Source of the DNA: DATHGT01 sp035317605
GTDB taxonomy: Bacteria; Methylomirabilota; Methylomirabilia; Rokubacteriales; CSP1-6
Direction: 5' to 3'
NCBI GenBank assembly: GCA_035317605.1
Contig: DATHGT010000013.1
Location: 1-9,413 of the forward strand
Length of the DNA: 9,413 nt
How positions within the stretch are numbered: the stretch's first letter is position 1; each line of letters opens with the position of its first letter. Shown here piece by piece: positions 1 through 7,400 of this stretch. A model generated the notes under the pieces. That model made no database searches. It was not told the DNA's origin and saw nothing but the letters and a program-made list of their open reading frames with translations. Position numbers and translations under genes: made by a program.

Positions 1-311
1 GCACGATCGCCGATGGCTTGCTTGATTGCGAGCGACTTCTCGGAGTTAGCGCGGGCGGCGGGGTAGCGGCCTTCCTTGAGATCGATCGCCGCGAGCTGAT
101 GCCAGGTGGCGGCCTCGCCGGCGCGATCGCCGATGGCCTGGCGCATGGCAAGGGCGCGCTCGAAGTTGACGCGGGCGGTGTGGTAGTGGCCTTCCATGAG
201 ATCGATCGACGCGAGCTGATGCGAGGTGGCGGCCTCGCCAGCACGATCGTCGATGGCCTGGAACATGGTGAGGGCGCGCTCGAAGTTGGCGCGGGCAGCG
301 GGGTAGTCGCC
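1..311 (-). repeat. TPR-coding 120-bp tandem repeats of copy 2 (truncated by window edge)
   Basis: About 2.6 in-frame 120-bp units encode 40-residue TPR modules with the pattern YPAARxNFERALxMxQAI then GDRAGEAATWHQLA. The third unit has EKSLAIKQAIGDR, which resembles units 6-7 of copy 1 rather than its unit 3. The order of unit types therefore differs between the two paralogues. The array continues beyond the left edge. Confidence 0.9.
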
Positions 312-2801
312 GAGTGAGAGCTCGAGCGAGCCCAGCGTGGCTAGAGTGTCGGCATCACGGTCACCGTCTGGGATCTCGTCGAGAAGCGTGTAGGCGAGTC
401 CCCACTCGGCACGACGTTCGAGGCTGCGCGCCAGCCGGACGGTGGCCCACCGGAACGTGTCGGGATCGCTGCCGAGCCGCGAATGTTCGCGGCACGCGGA
501 TAGCTCGGTGTCGACGCCCAGCCTGAGCTGGAGAACGCGGCGAGACTCGAAGCACGTCTTCCAGAAGCGAGCGAGGTGCCGATGCGTGGCCCGAGCGGCT
601 TCCACGTCGAGCCGCTCCGGCGCGGGCATCCAGGGCCGCAGCAGCCCGGGGACTGCGTAGAGCGTGGGCAGGTCCGTCTCGTGCAGCTCGCTGACGATTC
701 CGTAGTGCGAGCATTCTGCGAGCGCCGCACCGGGCTCGTCCGCGAACGCGGCCACGGCGTCGGCCGGTAGGGGCAATTCGCTTAGCGCCAACCGGCTCGC
801 GAGATCTCGGGCGCCGGGAGAGCGCGCATCCCAGAGACGCGGGAGCACGATGCGGTGAAAGTATTCGTCGCGGCTCGACGCCATCGGGCCCGCGGAGTCG
901 CTGTGAAGCTCGGCCATGAGATCGTCCGCGTCGACCGATTCAAGGATGCGCCTGACCTCGACCAGGAAACCCGGCGTGCCGCCGAGCGCCCGGTAGAGCT
1001 CGCGGATCAACTCCCAGCCCAGCTCGCCCTTGGCGAGCCGGCTCTCGACTACGTGATCGCGACGGAGGAACTTAAGCGTGGCCGGCTCGTCGAGGTCGTG
1101 AAGTGGCACGTGCTTGATCTGCGGCTGATCCCCTGGCGTGTCCTCCGGAAAGTACCGACACGTCACGATGACTCGCGAGCCACGTGTGAGTCGGGTGGCG
1201 AGGAGCCGGTAGCACTCCGCGAGGTCGGGGTCCGGGATCCGGCGCGAATCGAGGTCGAGGCAGTCCTCGAAGTTGTCGAGCACGAGGAGCAGGCGCAGCT
1301 CGTTGAGACCGTCGACGGCCAGACGGAGGCGCTGGTCGAGGGCAATTTCGCCGCTGGTGAGCAGCCGCTGAAGATCTTCCCGGCCCCCTTTGAGGAACGC
1401 GTCGCTTAGAGCGCTGATCACCTTGCTGAGCGTAAGGCGCGCGCGCTCGGGGGCGCCCGCGCCTTCCGCGGCACGGATCGGCCGAACCTCGAACCCGGCG
1501 GCGGCGAGGCGATTGGCCGCGCGAGTGGCGAGCGTGCTCTTGCCGGCACCGCCGATTCCAGTGATGACCGCGAACGTGACGTCGCCGTCGCGGAGCGGCG
1601 GGACGAGTCGCTGGACGTCTCTCCGGCGCCCGACGAAGCCCTCGCGCAGGCCCTTGATTCCGTCGCCCAGCAGCTCGTGGACGATCCGCGGACCCTGCCA
1701 TGGGGACCGAGGGGCCGCGCGATCGTACAGCTCGATACCGTCATCGAAGCAGTACATCTGGGCGAGGGCAAAGGTCGCGTCCTGCACCTCGACCCCGCCA
1801 TGACGCAGGGTTCCGCTCCGACGGACCGTGTCGCGCGCGTGGGCGACGGCTTGGGACAGTTGCTCGCCGTGAGCGAGGCGGCGATAGAGCGCCTCGGTGA
1901 ACTCGGTCGCCCGGTCGTCCACGACCGGCGCGGCCCAGCCGATCGCGTGCGGGACGCCGGAGGCGGTCAGCGTCTGGCAGAGTCCCGATGTCGCCGCCTG
2001 AGAGGTCTCGCACGCGTTGAGCATCACGCAACGGACGGAGCTGCCGCGAAAGATCTGGGTCGCGAGGTCGGCAGCGTCCCTGGCATCCGTGTGGCCGCGC
2101 TCGTCCTCGAACGCGAAGGCGCCACGGCCGCTCGCGTCGACGCTGCCGTGGCCCGAGAGGTGGACGATGTGGGGCCGGATGCGCGCGACCAGGTCACCGA
2201 GCTCCTCGAAGGTGCCGGTGTCGGAGATGTAGACGACGACGTCCTCGCCGAGCCCGCTTGTGGCCCGCAGAATCGCGTCCTCTTCTCGCTCGAAGTCGAG
2301 CTGCGGGAGATCGAGCGGGGAAGATGCGAGGAAGACGACCCGGAGTGGGCCGGGATCGAGAGGGCTGTCGGTTACCAGCGTGGGCAGTGAGGTGCGGTGC
2401 AGGGACCACGCGGCGTCGCAGGCAAGGGGCAGCCCGTCGCTGAGCTCGACCAGCTCCCACGGGAGATTCAGGACCGCCGGCGCGGCGCTTTGGATCAGCA
2501 AGCGATGCTGGCCGCTCTGAACGCGCGGACCCAACGCGTTCCATAACGGAGCGAACCACGTATCGAAGAGCACGCGGCCCATGGCCCGAAGGACCGGCGA
2601 CTCAACGAGCGGGCGTCGAGACTCACCGAGCGCATCCGGCTCGAAGAGCTTCTCGAAGTCCCGCGCCACGGTGTTGACGCCCTGAGTACGATGGCCGTCG
2701 ACCACGATCGGCGCGCCGACATCCACCCCGTCGACGGACAACGAGGCCCTCCAGCCTGGACCCGCGTGGGCCGGAGAGATCGCGAGCGTCAGTGTGGCCA
2801 T
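1..2801 (-). CDS. CHAT protease - NB-ARC NTPase - TPR protein, copy 2 (3' end beyond left edge)
   Basis: I translated this frame by hand from the ATG at 2801; it stays open to base 1, giving about 933 residues. The CHAT domain (about 100-345) has the HLSGHG motif (His218) and LNACETS (Cys264), the expected catalytic pair of a caspase-like peptidase. The NB-ARC NTPase (about 385-620) has Walker A GIGGAGKST (415-423), Walker B LLLVLDNFED (504-513), GSRVIVTCRY (541-550) and a GGTPGFL motif (607-613). A winged-helix/linker region follows, then 40-residue TPR units from residue 831. Numbering matches copy 1 exactly because there is no net indel. The ATG at 2801 is preferred because it aligns with the copy 1 ATG and an in-frame TGA lies ten codons upstream. 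No clear Shine-Dalgarno is visible. By family knowledge this is a STAND-type switch: ligand binding by the TPRs would drive NTP-dependent assembly and activate the CHAT protease. The ligand and substrate are unknown. It has no frameshift or stop within the window and looks functional. Confidence 0.88.
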   Translation of the reverse strand, partial: MATLTLAISPAHAGPGWRASLSVDGVDVGAPIVVDGHRTQGVNTVARDFEKLFEPDALGESRRPLVESPVLRAMGRVLFDTWFAPLWNALGPRVQSGQHRLLIQSAAPAVLNLPWELVELSDGLPLACDAAWSLHRTSLPTLVTDSPLDPGPLRVVFLASSPLDLPQLDFEREEDAILRATSGLGEDVVVYISDTGTFEELGDLVARIRPHIVHLSGHGSVDASGRGAFAFEDERGHTDARDAADLATQIFRGSSVRCVMLNACETSQAATSGLCQTLTASGVPHAIGWAAPVVDDRATEFTEALYRRLAHGEQLSQAVAHARDTVRRSGTLRHGGVEVQDATFALAQMYCFDDGIELYDRAAPRSPWQGPRIVHELLGDGIKGLREGFVGRRRDVQRLVPPLRDGDVTFAVITGIGGAGKSTLATRAANRLAAAGFEVRPIRAAEGAGAPERARLTLSKVISALSDAFLKGGREDLQRLLTSGEIALDQRLRLAVDGLNELRLLLVLDNFEDCLDLDSRRIPDPDLAECYRLLATRLTRGSRVIVTCRYFPEDTPGDQPQIKHVPLHDLDEPATLKFLRRDHVVESRLAKGELGWELIRELYRALGGTPGFLVEVRRILESVDADDLMAELHSDSAGPMASSRDEYFHRIVLPRLWDARSPGARDLASRLALSELPLPADAVAAFADEPGAALAECSHYGIVSELHETDLPTLYAVPGLLRPWMPAPERLDVEAARATHRHLARFWKTCFESRRVLQLRLGVDTELSACREHSRLGSDPDTFRWATVRLARSLERRAEWGLAYTLLDEIPDGDRDADTLATLGSLELSLGDYPAARANFERALTMFQAIDDRAGEAATSHQLASIDLMEGHYHTARVNFERALAMRQAIGDRAGEAATWHQLAAIDLKEGRYPAARANSEKSLAIKQAIGDR

Positions 2802-2812
2802 GACTGGCGACC

Positions 2813-2829
2813 AACGCCGGCGTCATCTA
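2813..2829. repeat. 17-bp direct repeat, left copy (partner 3623-3639)
   Basis: The 17-mer aacgccggcgtcatcta occurs here, just upstream of the copy 2 CHAT start, and again at 3623-3639 in the same orientation. Its last ten bases (gcgtcatcta) also occur upstream of copy 1 at about 8342-8351. It is either a recombination scar or a relic of another copy of the CHAT upstream region. Confidence 0.7.
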
Positions 2830-2856
2830 AAGACGGCACCATGGGTCGCGATGTTA
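2821..2856 (-). promoter_or_regulatory. Conserved upstream block of copy 2 CHAT gene with -10-like hexamer
   Basis: This block is conserved with 8343-8378 upstream of copy 1, and homology ends right at its outer edge. On the minus strand it begins with TAACAT at 2856-2851, which matches the TAnnnT pattern of a -10 box about 50 nt before the start codon. The same position in copy 1 reads TAAGAT. No convincing -35 box is visible in either copy. A promoter role is inferred from position and conservation only. Confidence 0.3.
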
Positions 2857-2864
2857 CCGCAGCT

Positions 2865-2903
2865 TCAGCGGGGTGAGAGGGGATTGTCGACGAGGAAGTT
2901 CAC
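2865..2903 (-). pseudogene. 12-codon stump of a DUF5615 PIN-like toxin gene
   Basis: On the minus strand a GTG at 2903-2901 overlaps the TGA of the DUF433 gene as GTGA, a typical translational coupling. It reads VNFLVDNPLSPR and then stops at TGA (2867-2865). DUF5615 PIN-like proteins usually begin with a segment like M-x-F-L-V-D-x-x-L-S-P, and they are the common partner encoded directly after DUF433. The position, overlap and sequence all fit the first residues of such a toxin. The rest of the gene is absent: a few bases further on the sequence becomes the block shared with the copy 1 CHAT upstream region. The toxin identity rests on a 12-residue match and genomic context, so it is likely but not proven. 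Confidence 0.6.
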
Positions 2904-3124
2904 GCTTCGAGCGGGATCATGCGTTCGCGGACCGCCTCCGCGGCGTAACGGAGTGCCTCACGAATGTCTTCGGGCTCGAGCGAGGGGTGCTCACGAAGAA
3001 TATCGTCGTCGCTCATGCCGTCCGCGACCATCCCGACGACCGTTGCTACGGGCGTTCGCAAACCGCGGATGCAAGGCAGTCCGCCCATCTGGCGCGGGTC
3101 GACCGTGATTCGTGGGAATCGCAT
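2900..3124 (-). CDS. DUF433 family antitoxin-like protein
   Basis: This encodes a 74-residue protein starting MRFPRITVDPRQMGG. It has the DUF433 hallmarks: an N-terminal I-x-x-D/P-x-x-x-G-G-x-P-x-I-R-G-x-R segment (here RQMGGLPCIRGLRTPVATVV, 11-30), then a helix-turn-helix-like stretch (DGMSDDDILREHPSLEPEDI, 35-54) and a C-terminal helix (REALRYAAEAVRERMIP). Family members are small DNA-binding proteins thought to act as antitoxins to DUF5615 PIN-like nucleases. The ATG at 3124 is chosen over upstream in-frame starts because a full AAGGAGGTGA lies 5 nt before it. The gene ends in a GTGA overlap with a beheaded toxin frame, so the antitoxin appears to be an orphan here. It lies inside the roughly 350-bp insertion that separates this locus from the copy 1 arrangement. 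Confidence 0.85.
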   Translation of the reverse strand: MRFPRITVDPRQMGGLPCIRGLRTPVATVVGMVADGMSDDDILREHPSLEPEDIREALRYAAEAVRERMIPLEA

Positions 3125-3129
3125 CAAGC

Positions 3130-3139
3130 TCACCTCCTT
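3130..3139 (-). promoter_or_regulatory. Strong Shine-Dalgarno of the DUF433 gene
   Basis: On the minus strand this reads AAGGAGGTGA, an essentially full complement of the 16S rRNA 3' end, with 5 nt to the ATG at 3124. It decides the start of the DUF433 gene. Its last bases also form the TGA that closes the frame read through from the ABC relic upstream. Confidence 0.85.
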
Positions 3140-3194
3140 CGCGGTGCAAGTTGTGTCGGCCACAGCAGCCTGTCGCAGCCGCCCGCCGGGGCCT

Positions 3195-3211
3195 TGACTC
3201 TTCGCGAGTCA
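3195..3211. promoter_or_regulatory. Inverted repeat upstream of DUF433 (candidate operator)
   Basis: The arms TGACTC and GAGTCA are separated by TTCGC, making a perfect 6-bp inverted repeat 71-87 nt upstream of the DUF433 start. Antitoxins often bind palindromes near their own promoter, so an autoregulatory operator is plausible. It could also be a weak hairpin; there is no T tract to support a terminator. No convincing -10/-35 pair was found here. Confidence 0.3.
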
Positions 3212-3240
3212 CCATAACACCTGACGTCGCCGTGTGCGTT

Positions 3241-3426
3241 CGACTCGCACACTCCCGCCATCATCCGACCGAGTGTCTGTTCGGTCGCCGATGCGCCCGG
3301 TACGTCGCCGGCGATGCGGCCGTCATGCATGACGAGGATGCGGTCGGCGAGGGCGAGGATCTCGTCCAGCTCGACGGAGACCAGGAGGAGCGCTTTGCCT
3401 GCGTCGCGCAGCGCTACCAGACGGCG
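3241..3426 (-). pseudogene. Relic of the ABC importer ATPase C-terminus (duplicate of 8413-8598)
   Basis: The frame reads RLVALRDAGKALLLVSVELD then EILALADRILVMHDGRIAG and ends with GRMMAGVCES. It aligns with the last roughly 60 residues of the ABC ATPase at the right edge (LVALRDAGKAILLVSVELDE through GRLMAGVLES). Everything upstream of the L-V-A-L-R-D segment is missing: both Walker motifs, the signature and the whole first cassette. The stop codon that ends the parent gene is also lost, so the frame reads through to 3130. No ATPase function is possible. The relic shows that the duplicated unit originally included the 3' end of the ABC gene next to the CHAT gene. It lies about 5172 bases from its parent, compared with 5522 for the CHAT arms. 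Confidence 0.85.
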
Positions 3427-3622
3427 GTTGCTGGACGCTTCCGCCGCCTCGGCGCCGTCGCCAGCGTCGGCATTACGCGCGTCGACGGCTACGGCTAGCG
3501 CCTGAAGGTCAACCTCCGCGAGCCCCTCCGTCCCGGAGTAACGCCTCCCACAGCCTTCGAGAGGGCCCTCGTCCGCGTGGAGGTCTTGGGGGCCGTCCAC
3601 CCACGCTAACTTTAATATCCCA
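3427..3622. other. Gene-free interval with possible decayed coding remnant on the plus strand
   Basis: No intact gene is visible. On the minus strand an open frame continues from the ABC relic to an ATG at 3636, but its sequence (for example DARNADAGDGAEAAEASSN) matches nothing recognisable. On the plus strand, one frame reads RFRRLGAVASVGITRVDGYG, a TAG at 3496-3498, then RLKVNLREPLRPGVTPPTAF and on to a TAA at 3607-3609. The plus reading has a more protein-like composition and loosely recalls extracytoplasmic segments of MacB/ADOP-type permeases. That is only an impression. Confidence 0.3.
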
Positions 3623-3639
3623 AACGCCGGCGTCATCTA
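3623..3639. repeat. 17-bp direct repeat, right copy (partner 2813-2829)
   Basis: This is identical over 17 bases to the sequence just upstream of the copy 2 CHAT start. It lies where the decayed ABC/CHAT debris ends and the lower-GC segment carrying the plus-strand gene begins. It therefore marks a plausible recombination junction. Confidence 0.7.
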
Positions 3640-3694
3640 CTCCAGCTATTTGCTATGCTGTTTCGACTCGATCCAACGGTGCCGAGTACTCCTC

Positions 3695-3700
3695 GGGAGG
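3695..3700 (+). promoter_or_regulatory. Shine-Dalgarno of the 205-aa plus-strand gene
   Basis: GGGAGG lies 6 nt before the ATG at 3707. It selects this start over the in-frame ATG at 3650, which has no comparable site and would add 19 residues of unlikely sequence. AT-rich stretches at 3611-3618 (TTTAATAT) and 3647-3659 could hold a promoter, but no well-spaced -35/-10 pair was found. Confidence 0.8.
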
Positions 3701-3706
3701 AACAAC

Positions 3707-4324
3707 ATGCAGCGCATAGAGCTCAATCTCAACTTCAGCGCCCTTGTTAGGGACTCCCAACGGCAAGACCTGGCTAAATCGATCGAGGCCTTCTTCGTTG
3801 AGTCTGGTGCTTCGCCAAGTTCGGTCGAATGTCGGACGGGGTCAACAGAAGTCATCATCGCGTGGATACTGCCGACGATTGTGGGTGTCGCCGCCGACGG
3901 CGGCGCAATCTTGAGCGCCGCTGTCTTGAAGGAACTAGGCAAAGCTGTTGCCGGATGGATACTGAAAAGGTGTGAGAGATCGGCGCCGACCTCTGGGGCT
4001 GAGGCAAACCGAATTGAAGCTAACCACGGTCGCGCTCTACAAGCCAGTTGGGATGATCGCCGTGATCGTCCTGAGGTCCTTAGCAGGCTCACGGAGTTCG
4101 AGAGGCGCCTTAACCAACGCCTGGAGGCACAGAATCCTGTTTTAGCCGAGCTGATCGAGGCCTCAGAGACGATCATGATTACCCGCCGCGAGATCGTGTT
4201 TGACGCGGCAGAAGATCGAGAAATCGTGCGGGAGCAGACGATTCAAGTTTCAGGCGGTTCGCTGGCGAGCATAACGGAAACCATTAGATCTACTATCAAC
4301 TTCTCGAAGAAGCGAGGATTGTAA
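3707..4324 (+). CDS. Uncharacterised 205-aa protein with hydrophobic central region
   Basis: I do not recognise this gene. It begins MQRIELNLNFSALVRDSQRQ. Residues 1-45 look like a strand-helix-strand unit. Residues 49-87 are strongly hydrophobic and helical (VIIAWILPTIVGVAADGG, then ILSAAVLKELGKAVAGWIL), long enough for a membrane hairpin or a buried helical core. A polar, Arg-rich linker follows (88-125), then amphipathic, coiled-coil-like helices (123-155), and a C-terminal part with likely beta strands (158-182). No signal peptide or catalytic motif is seen. It is convergent with CHAT copy 1, with stops 84 bp apart, and it is the only clear plus-strand gene. Sampled lines are 53-55% GC against about 77% in the CHAT gene, with A/T-ending codons, which suggests horizontal acquisition. 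The small alpha/beta unit plus hydrophobic segment distantly recalls effector-associated components of STAND/CHAT conflict systems. That link is inference only. Confidence 0.75.
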   Translation: MQRIELNLNFSALVRDSQRQDLAKSIEAFFVESGASPSSVECRTGSTEVIIAWILPTIVGVAADGGAILSAAVLKELGKAVAGWILKRCERSAPTSGAEANRIEANHGRALQASWDDRRDRPEVLSRLTEFERRLNQRLEAQNPVLAELIEASETIMITRREIVFDAAEDREIVREQTIQVSGGSLASITETIRSTINFSKKRGL

Positions 4325-4366
4325 CTATCTGATAGGTGCTATCTTGCTGCTTGCTGTTTCAGCGAT

Positions 4367-4382
4367 TTCCGGCATGCCGGAA
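4367..4382. terminator. 16-bp perfect palindrome between convergent genes (candidate bidirectional terminator)
   Basis: TTCCGGCATGCCGGAA is a perfect palindrome that could fold as a 6-bp stem with a CATG loop. It lies between the stop of the plus-strand gene (4324) and the stop of CHAT copy 1 (4409-4411). The position suits a shared terminator, but no T tract follows on either strand. A smaller inverted repeat (CTATC-T-GATAG) lies at 4325-4335, directly after the plus-strand stop. The rest of the 84-bp spacer shows nothing else. Confidence 0.4.
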
Positions 4383-4408
4383 CGTTGTTGCAGCGCCGGG
4401 CCATGGAG

Positions 4409-7400
4409 CTAAGCCGCGAGCTCGAACGCCCGCTCGATCAGCGACCGTCCCCGATCGGCATCGTAAGCCTCTGCGACCTCAGCGAGCAGCTGGTCGAACT
4501 GAGTCGGGTCGAGCGCGGCCTTGGTGCACAGACCCGCGAGCGACTGAAAGTCCGAGTCGGCATCTCCGTGTCCGATCGTCCTATCGATCATCCAGCAGAG
4601 TGCGACAAGTCTCGCGCCACCTTCCGTGCGGCCTAGGCGATCAGCGAGCATGCCGAGCTGAAAGAACGTAGCGGCCTCGGCGGCACGATCCCCGATTTCT
4701 TGGTGCATGGTAAGAGCGCGCTCGAAGTTCGCGCGGGCGGCGGGGTAGTGGCCCTCGTCGAGATCGATCGACGCGAGGTTGTGCCAGGTGGCGGCCTCGC
4801 CGGCGCGATCGCCGATGGCCTGGCGCATAGTGAGGGCGCGCTCGAAGTTCGCACGGGCGGCGGGGTAGTGGCCCTCGTCGAGATCAAGCGACGCGAGGTT
4901 GTGCCAGGTGGCGGCCTCGCCAGCGCGATCCCCGATTTCTTGGTGCATGGTGAGAGCGCGCTCGAAGTTGGCGCGGGCGGCGGGGTAGTGGCCTTCCCTG
5001 AGATCGACCGATGCGAGGCTGTGCCAGGTGGCGGCCTCGCCGGCGCGACCGCCGATGGCTTGGTTTATCGCGAGCGATTTCTCGAAATTGACTCGCGCGG
5101 CGGGGTAGTGGCCTTCATGGACGTCAATCGTCGCGAGCTGATGCCAGCTACCGGCCTCGCCGGCGCGATTGCCAATGGCTTGGTTGATTGCGAGCGACTT
5201 CTTGACGTTGGCGCGGGCGGCGGGGTAGTGGCCTTCGTTGAGATCGATCGAGCCGAGGTTGTGCCGGGTGGTAGCCTCGCCGGCGCGATCGCCTATGGCC
5301 TGTTCGATTGCAAGCGCCTTCTCGAAGCTGGCGCGGGCGGCGGGGTAGTGGCCTTCATAGACATCGATCGTTGCGAGCTGATGCCAGGTGGCGGCCTCGC
5401 CGGCGCGATCACCGATGGCTCGCCGCATGGCCAGGGCGCGCTCGAACTTCTCACGGGCGGCGGCGTAGTGGGCTTCCCGGAGATCGATTGACGCGAGGTT
5501 GTGCCAGGTGACCGCCTCGCCGGCGCGATCGCCGATGGCCTGCCACATCGCCAGGACGCGCTCAAACTTCTGGCGGGCGGCGGGGTAGTAGTTCTCGTGA
5601 GCATCGATCGCCGCGAGCTGATGCCACGTGGCGGCCTCGCCGGCGTAATCGCCGATAGCCTGGCGCATGGCGAGCGCGCTCTCGAAGTTAGCGCGGGCGG
5701 CTGGGTAGTTGCCTTCCCTGAGATCGATCGTCGCGAGTTGATGCCAGGTGGCGGTCTCGCCGGCGCGATTGCCGATGGCCTGGCGCAAGGCGAGGACGCG
5801 CTCGAAGTTAGCGCGGGCGGCGGCGTAGTTGGCGAATGACATCTCGAGTGAGCCGAGGGTGGCCAGAGTGTCGGCGTCACGATCGCTGTCTGGGATCTCG
5901 TGGAGGAGTGTGTAGGCGAGTCGCCACTCGGCACGTCGTTCGAGGCCGCGCGCCAGCCGGACGGTGGCCGACTGGAACGTGTCGGGATCGTCGCCGAGCC
6001 GTGAATGCTCGCGGCACGCGGAAAGCTCGGTATCGACGTCCGCCCGGAGCTGGCGCCCGCGGTCTGATTCGAAGCACGTCTTCCAGAAGTGGGCGAGGTA
6101 CCGATGCGTGGCGCGGGCGGCTTGCGCGTCGAGCCGCTCCGGCGCGGTCATCCAGGGTCGTAGCAGGCCTGGCACCGCATAGAGTGTGGGCAGGTTCGTG
6201 TCTGGCAGCTCGCTGACGAGTCCGTAGCGCGAGCATTCCGCGAGCGCGGTTTCGGACTCGTGCGCGAAGCCGGCCACGGCATCGGGCGGCAGGGGCAATT
6301 CGCTCAACGCCAGCCGGCTCGCGAGATCTCGGGCGCCGGGGGAGCACGCATCCCAAAGACGCTGGAGCACGATGCGGTGAAAGTACGCGTCGCGGCTCGG
6401 CGCGATCGGTCCGGCGGAGACGCCGTGGAGCTCGGCCATGAGATCGTCCGCGTCTGCCGATTCGAGGATGCGCCTGACCTCGACGAGGAAGCCGGGCGTG
6501 CCGCCTAGCGCCCGGTGGAGGTTGCGGATCAGCTCCCAGGGAAGCTCGCCCTTGGCGAGCCGGCTCTCGACGACGTGATCGCGACGGAGGAACTTGAGCG
6601 TGGCCGGCTCGTCGAGGTCGTGGAGCGGTACGTGCTCGACCAGCGGCTGATCCCCCGGCGTGTCCTCCGGAAAGTACCGGCACGTCACGATGACTCGCGA
6701 GCCACGCGTGAGCCGGGTGGCGAGGAGCCGGTAACACTCCGCGAGATCGGGGTCCGCGATCCGGCGTGAATCGAGGTCGAGGCAGTCCTCGAAGTTGTCG
6801 AGCACGATGAGCAGGCGGAGCTCGTTGAGACCGTCAACGGCGAGACGCAAGCGCTGGTCGAGGGCGATCTCGCCTGACGTGAGCAAGCGATGCAGATCTT
6901 CCCGGCCCGCCTTGAGGAACGCGTCGCTCAGAGAGCTGATCACCTTGCTCAGCGTGAGCCGTGCGCGCTCGGGAGCGCTCGGGCCTTCCGCGGCACGGAC
7001 CGGGCGGACCTCGAACCCGGCGGCGGCGAGTCGATTGGCCGCGCGGGTGGCGAGCGTGCTCTTGCCGGCGCCGCCGATTCCGGTGATGACCGCGAACGTG
7101 ACGTCGCCGTCGCGGAGCGGCGGGACGAGTCGCTGAACGTCTCTTCGGCGCCCGACGAAGCCCTCGCGCAGGCCCTTGATCCCATCGCCCAGCAACTCGT
7201 GGACGATCTGCGGGCCCTGCCACGGCCGCCGGGAGGCCGCGCGATCGTACAGCTCGGCGCCGTCGTCGGAGCAGTACATCTGGGCGAGGGCAAAGGTGGC
7301 GTCCTGCACCTCGACGCCGCCGTGACGCAGGGCTCCGCTCCGCCGGGCCGTGTCGCGCGCGTGGGCGACGGCCTGGGGGAGCGGCTCACCGTGAGCGAGG

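Larger units (their letters stand above)
1..2856. repeat. Large direct duplication, copy 2 arm (partner 5523-8378)
   Basis: Every landmark in this segment has a partner 5522 bases to the right: the ATG at 2801/8323, the first TPR unit at 311/5833, and a conserved upstream block at 2821-2856/8343-8378. The alignment needs no net indel over 831 codons. Homology upstream of the genes stops at about 2856/8378. The left boundary of the duplication is outside the window. Confidence 0.88.

Noticed and set aside
3130..3636. A 168-codon minus-strand frame as a real gene
   Set aside because: Only its middle matches a known protein, the ABC ATPase tail. Its start is debris and its end is read-through past the lost stop into the DUF433 leader.
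3650..3706. Upstream ATG at 3650 for the 205-aa gene
   Set aside because: The ATG at 3707 has GGGAGG at a 6-nt spacing. The extra 19 residues are encoded by what looks like the leader.
3646..4176. A 176-codon minus-strand frame opposite the 205-aa gene
   Set aside because: It has no ribosome binding site and a low-complexity Ser/Arg composition. The plus-strand gene has a good Shine-Dalgarno.
4634..5833. Regular repeats resembling a CRISPR or satellite array
   Set aside because: The period is exactly 120 bp, the repeats are contiguous with no unique spacers, and they translate in frame as TPR modules.
4700..5839. Long plus-strand open frames through the TPR array (4700-5491 and 5501-5839), and similar ones at 18-317
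   Set aside because: They are antisense shadows of the repeats, rich in the periodic peptide GGGVVAFxEIDRxE. They arise because the GC-rich repeat lacks stops on the opposite strand.
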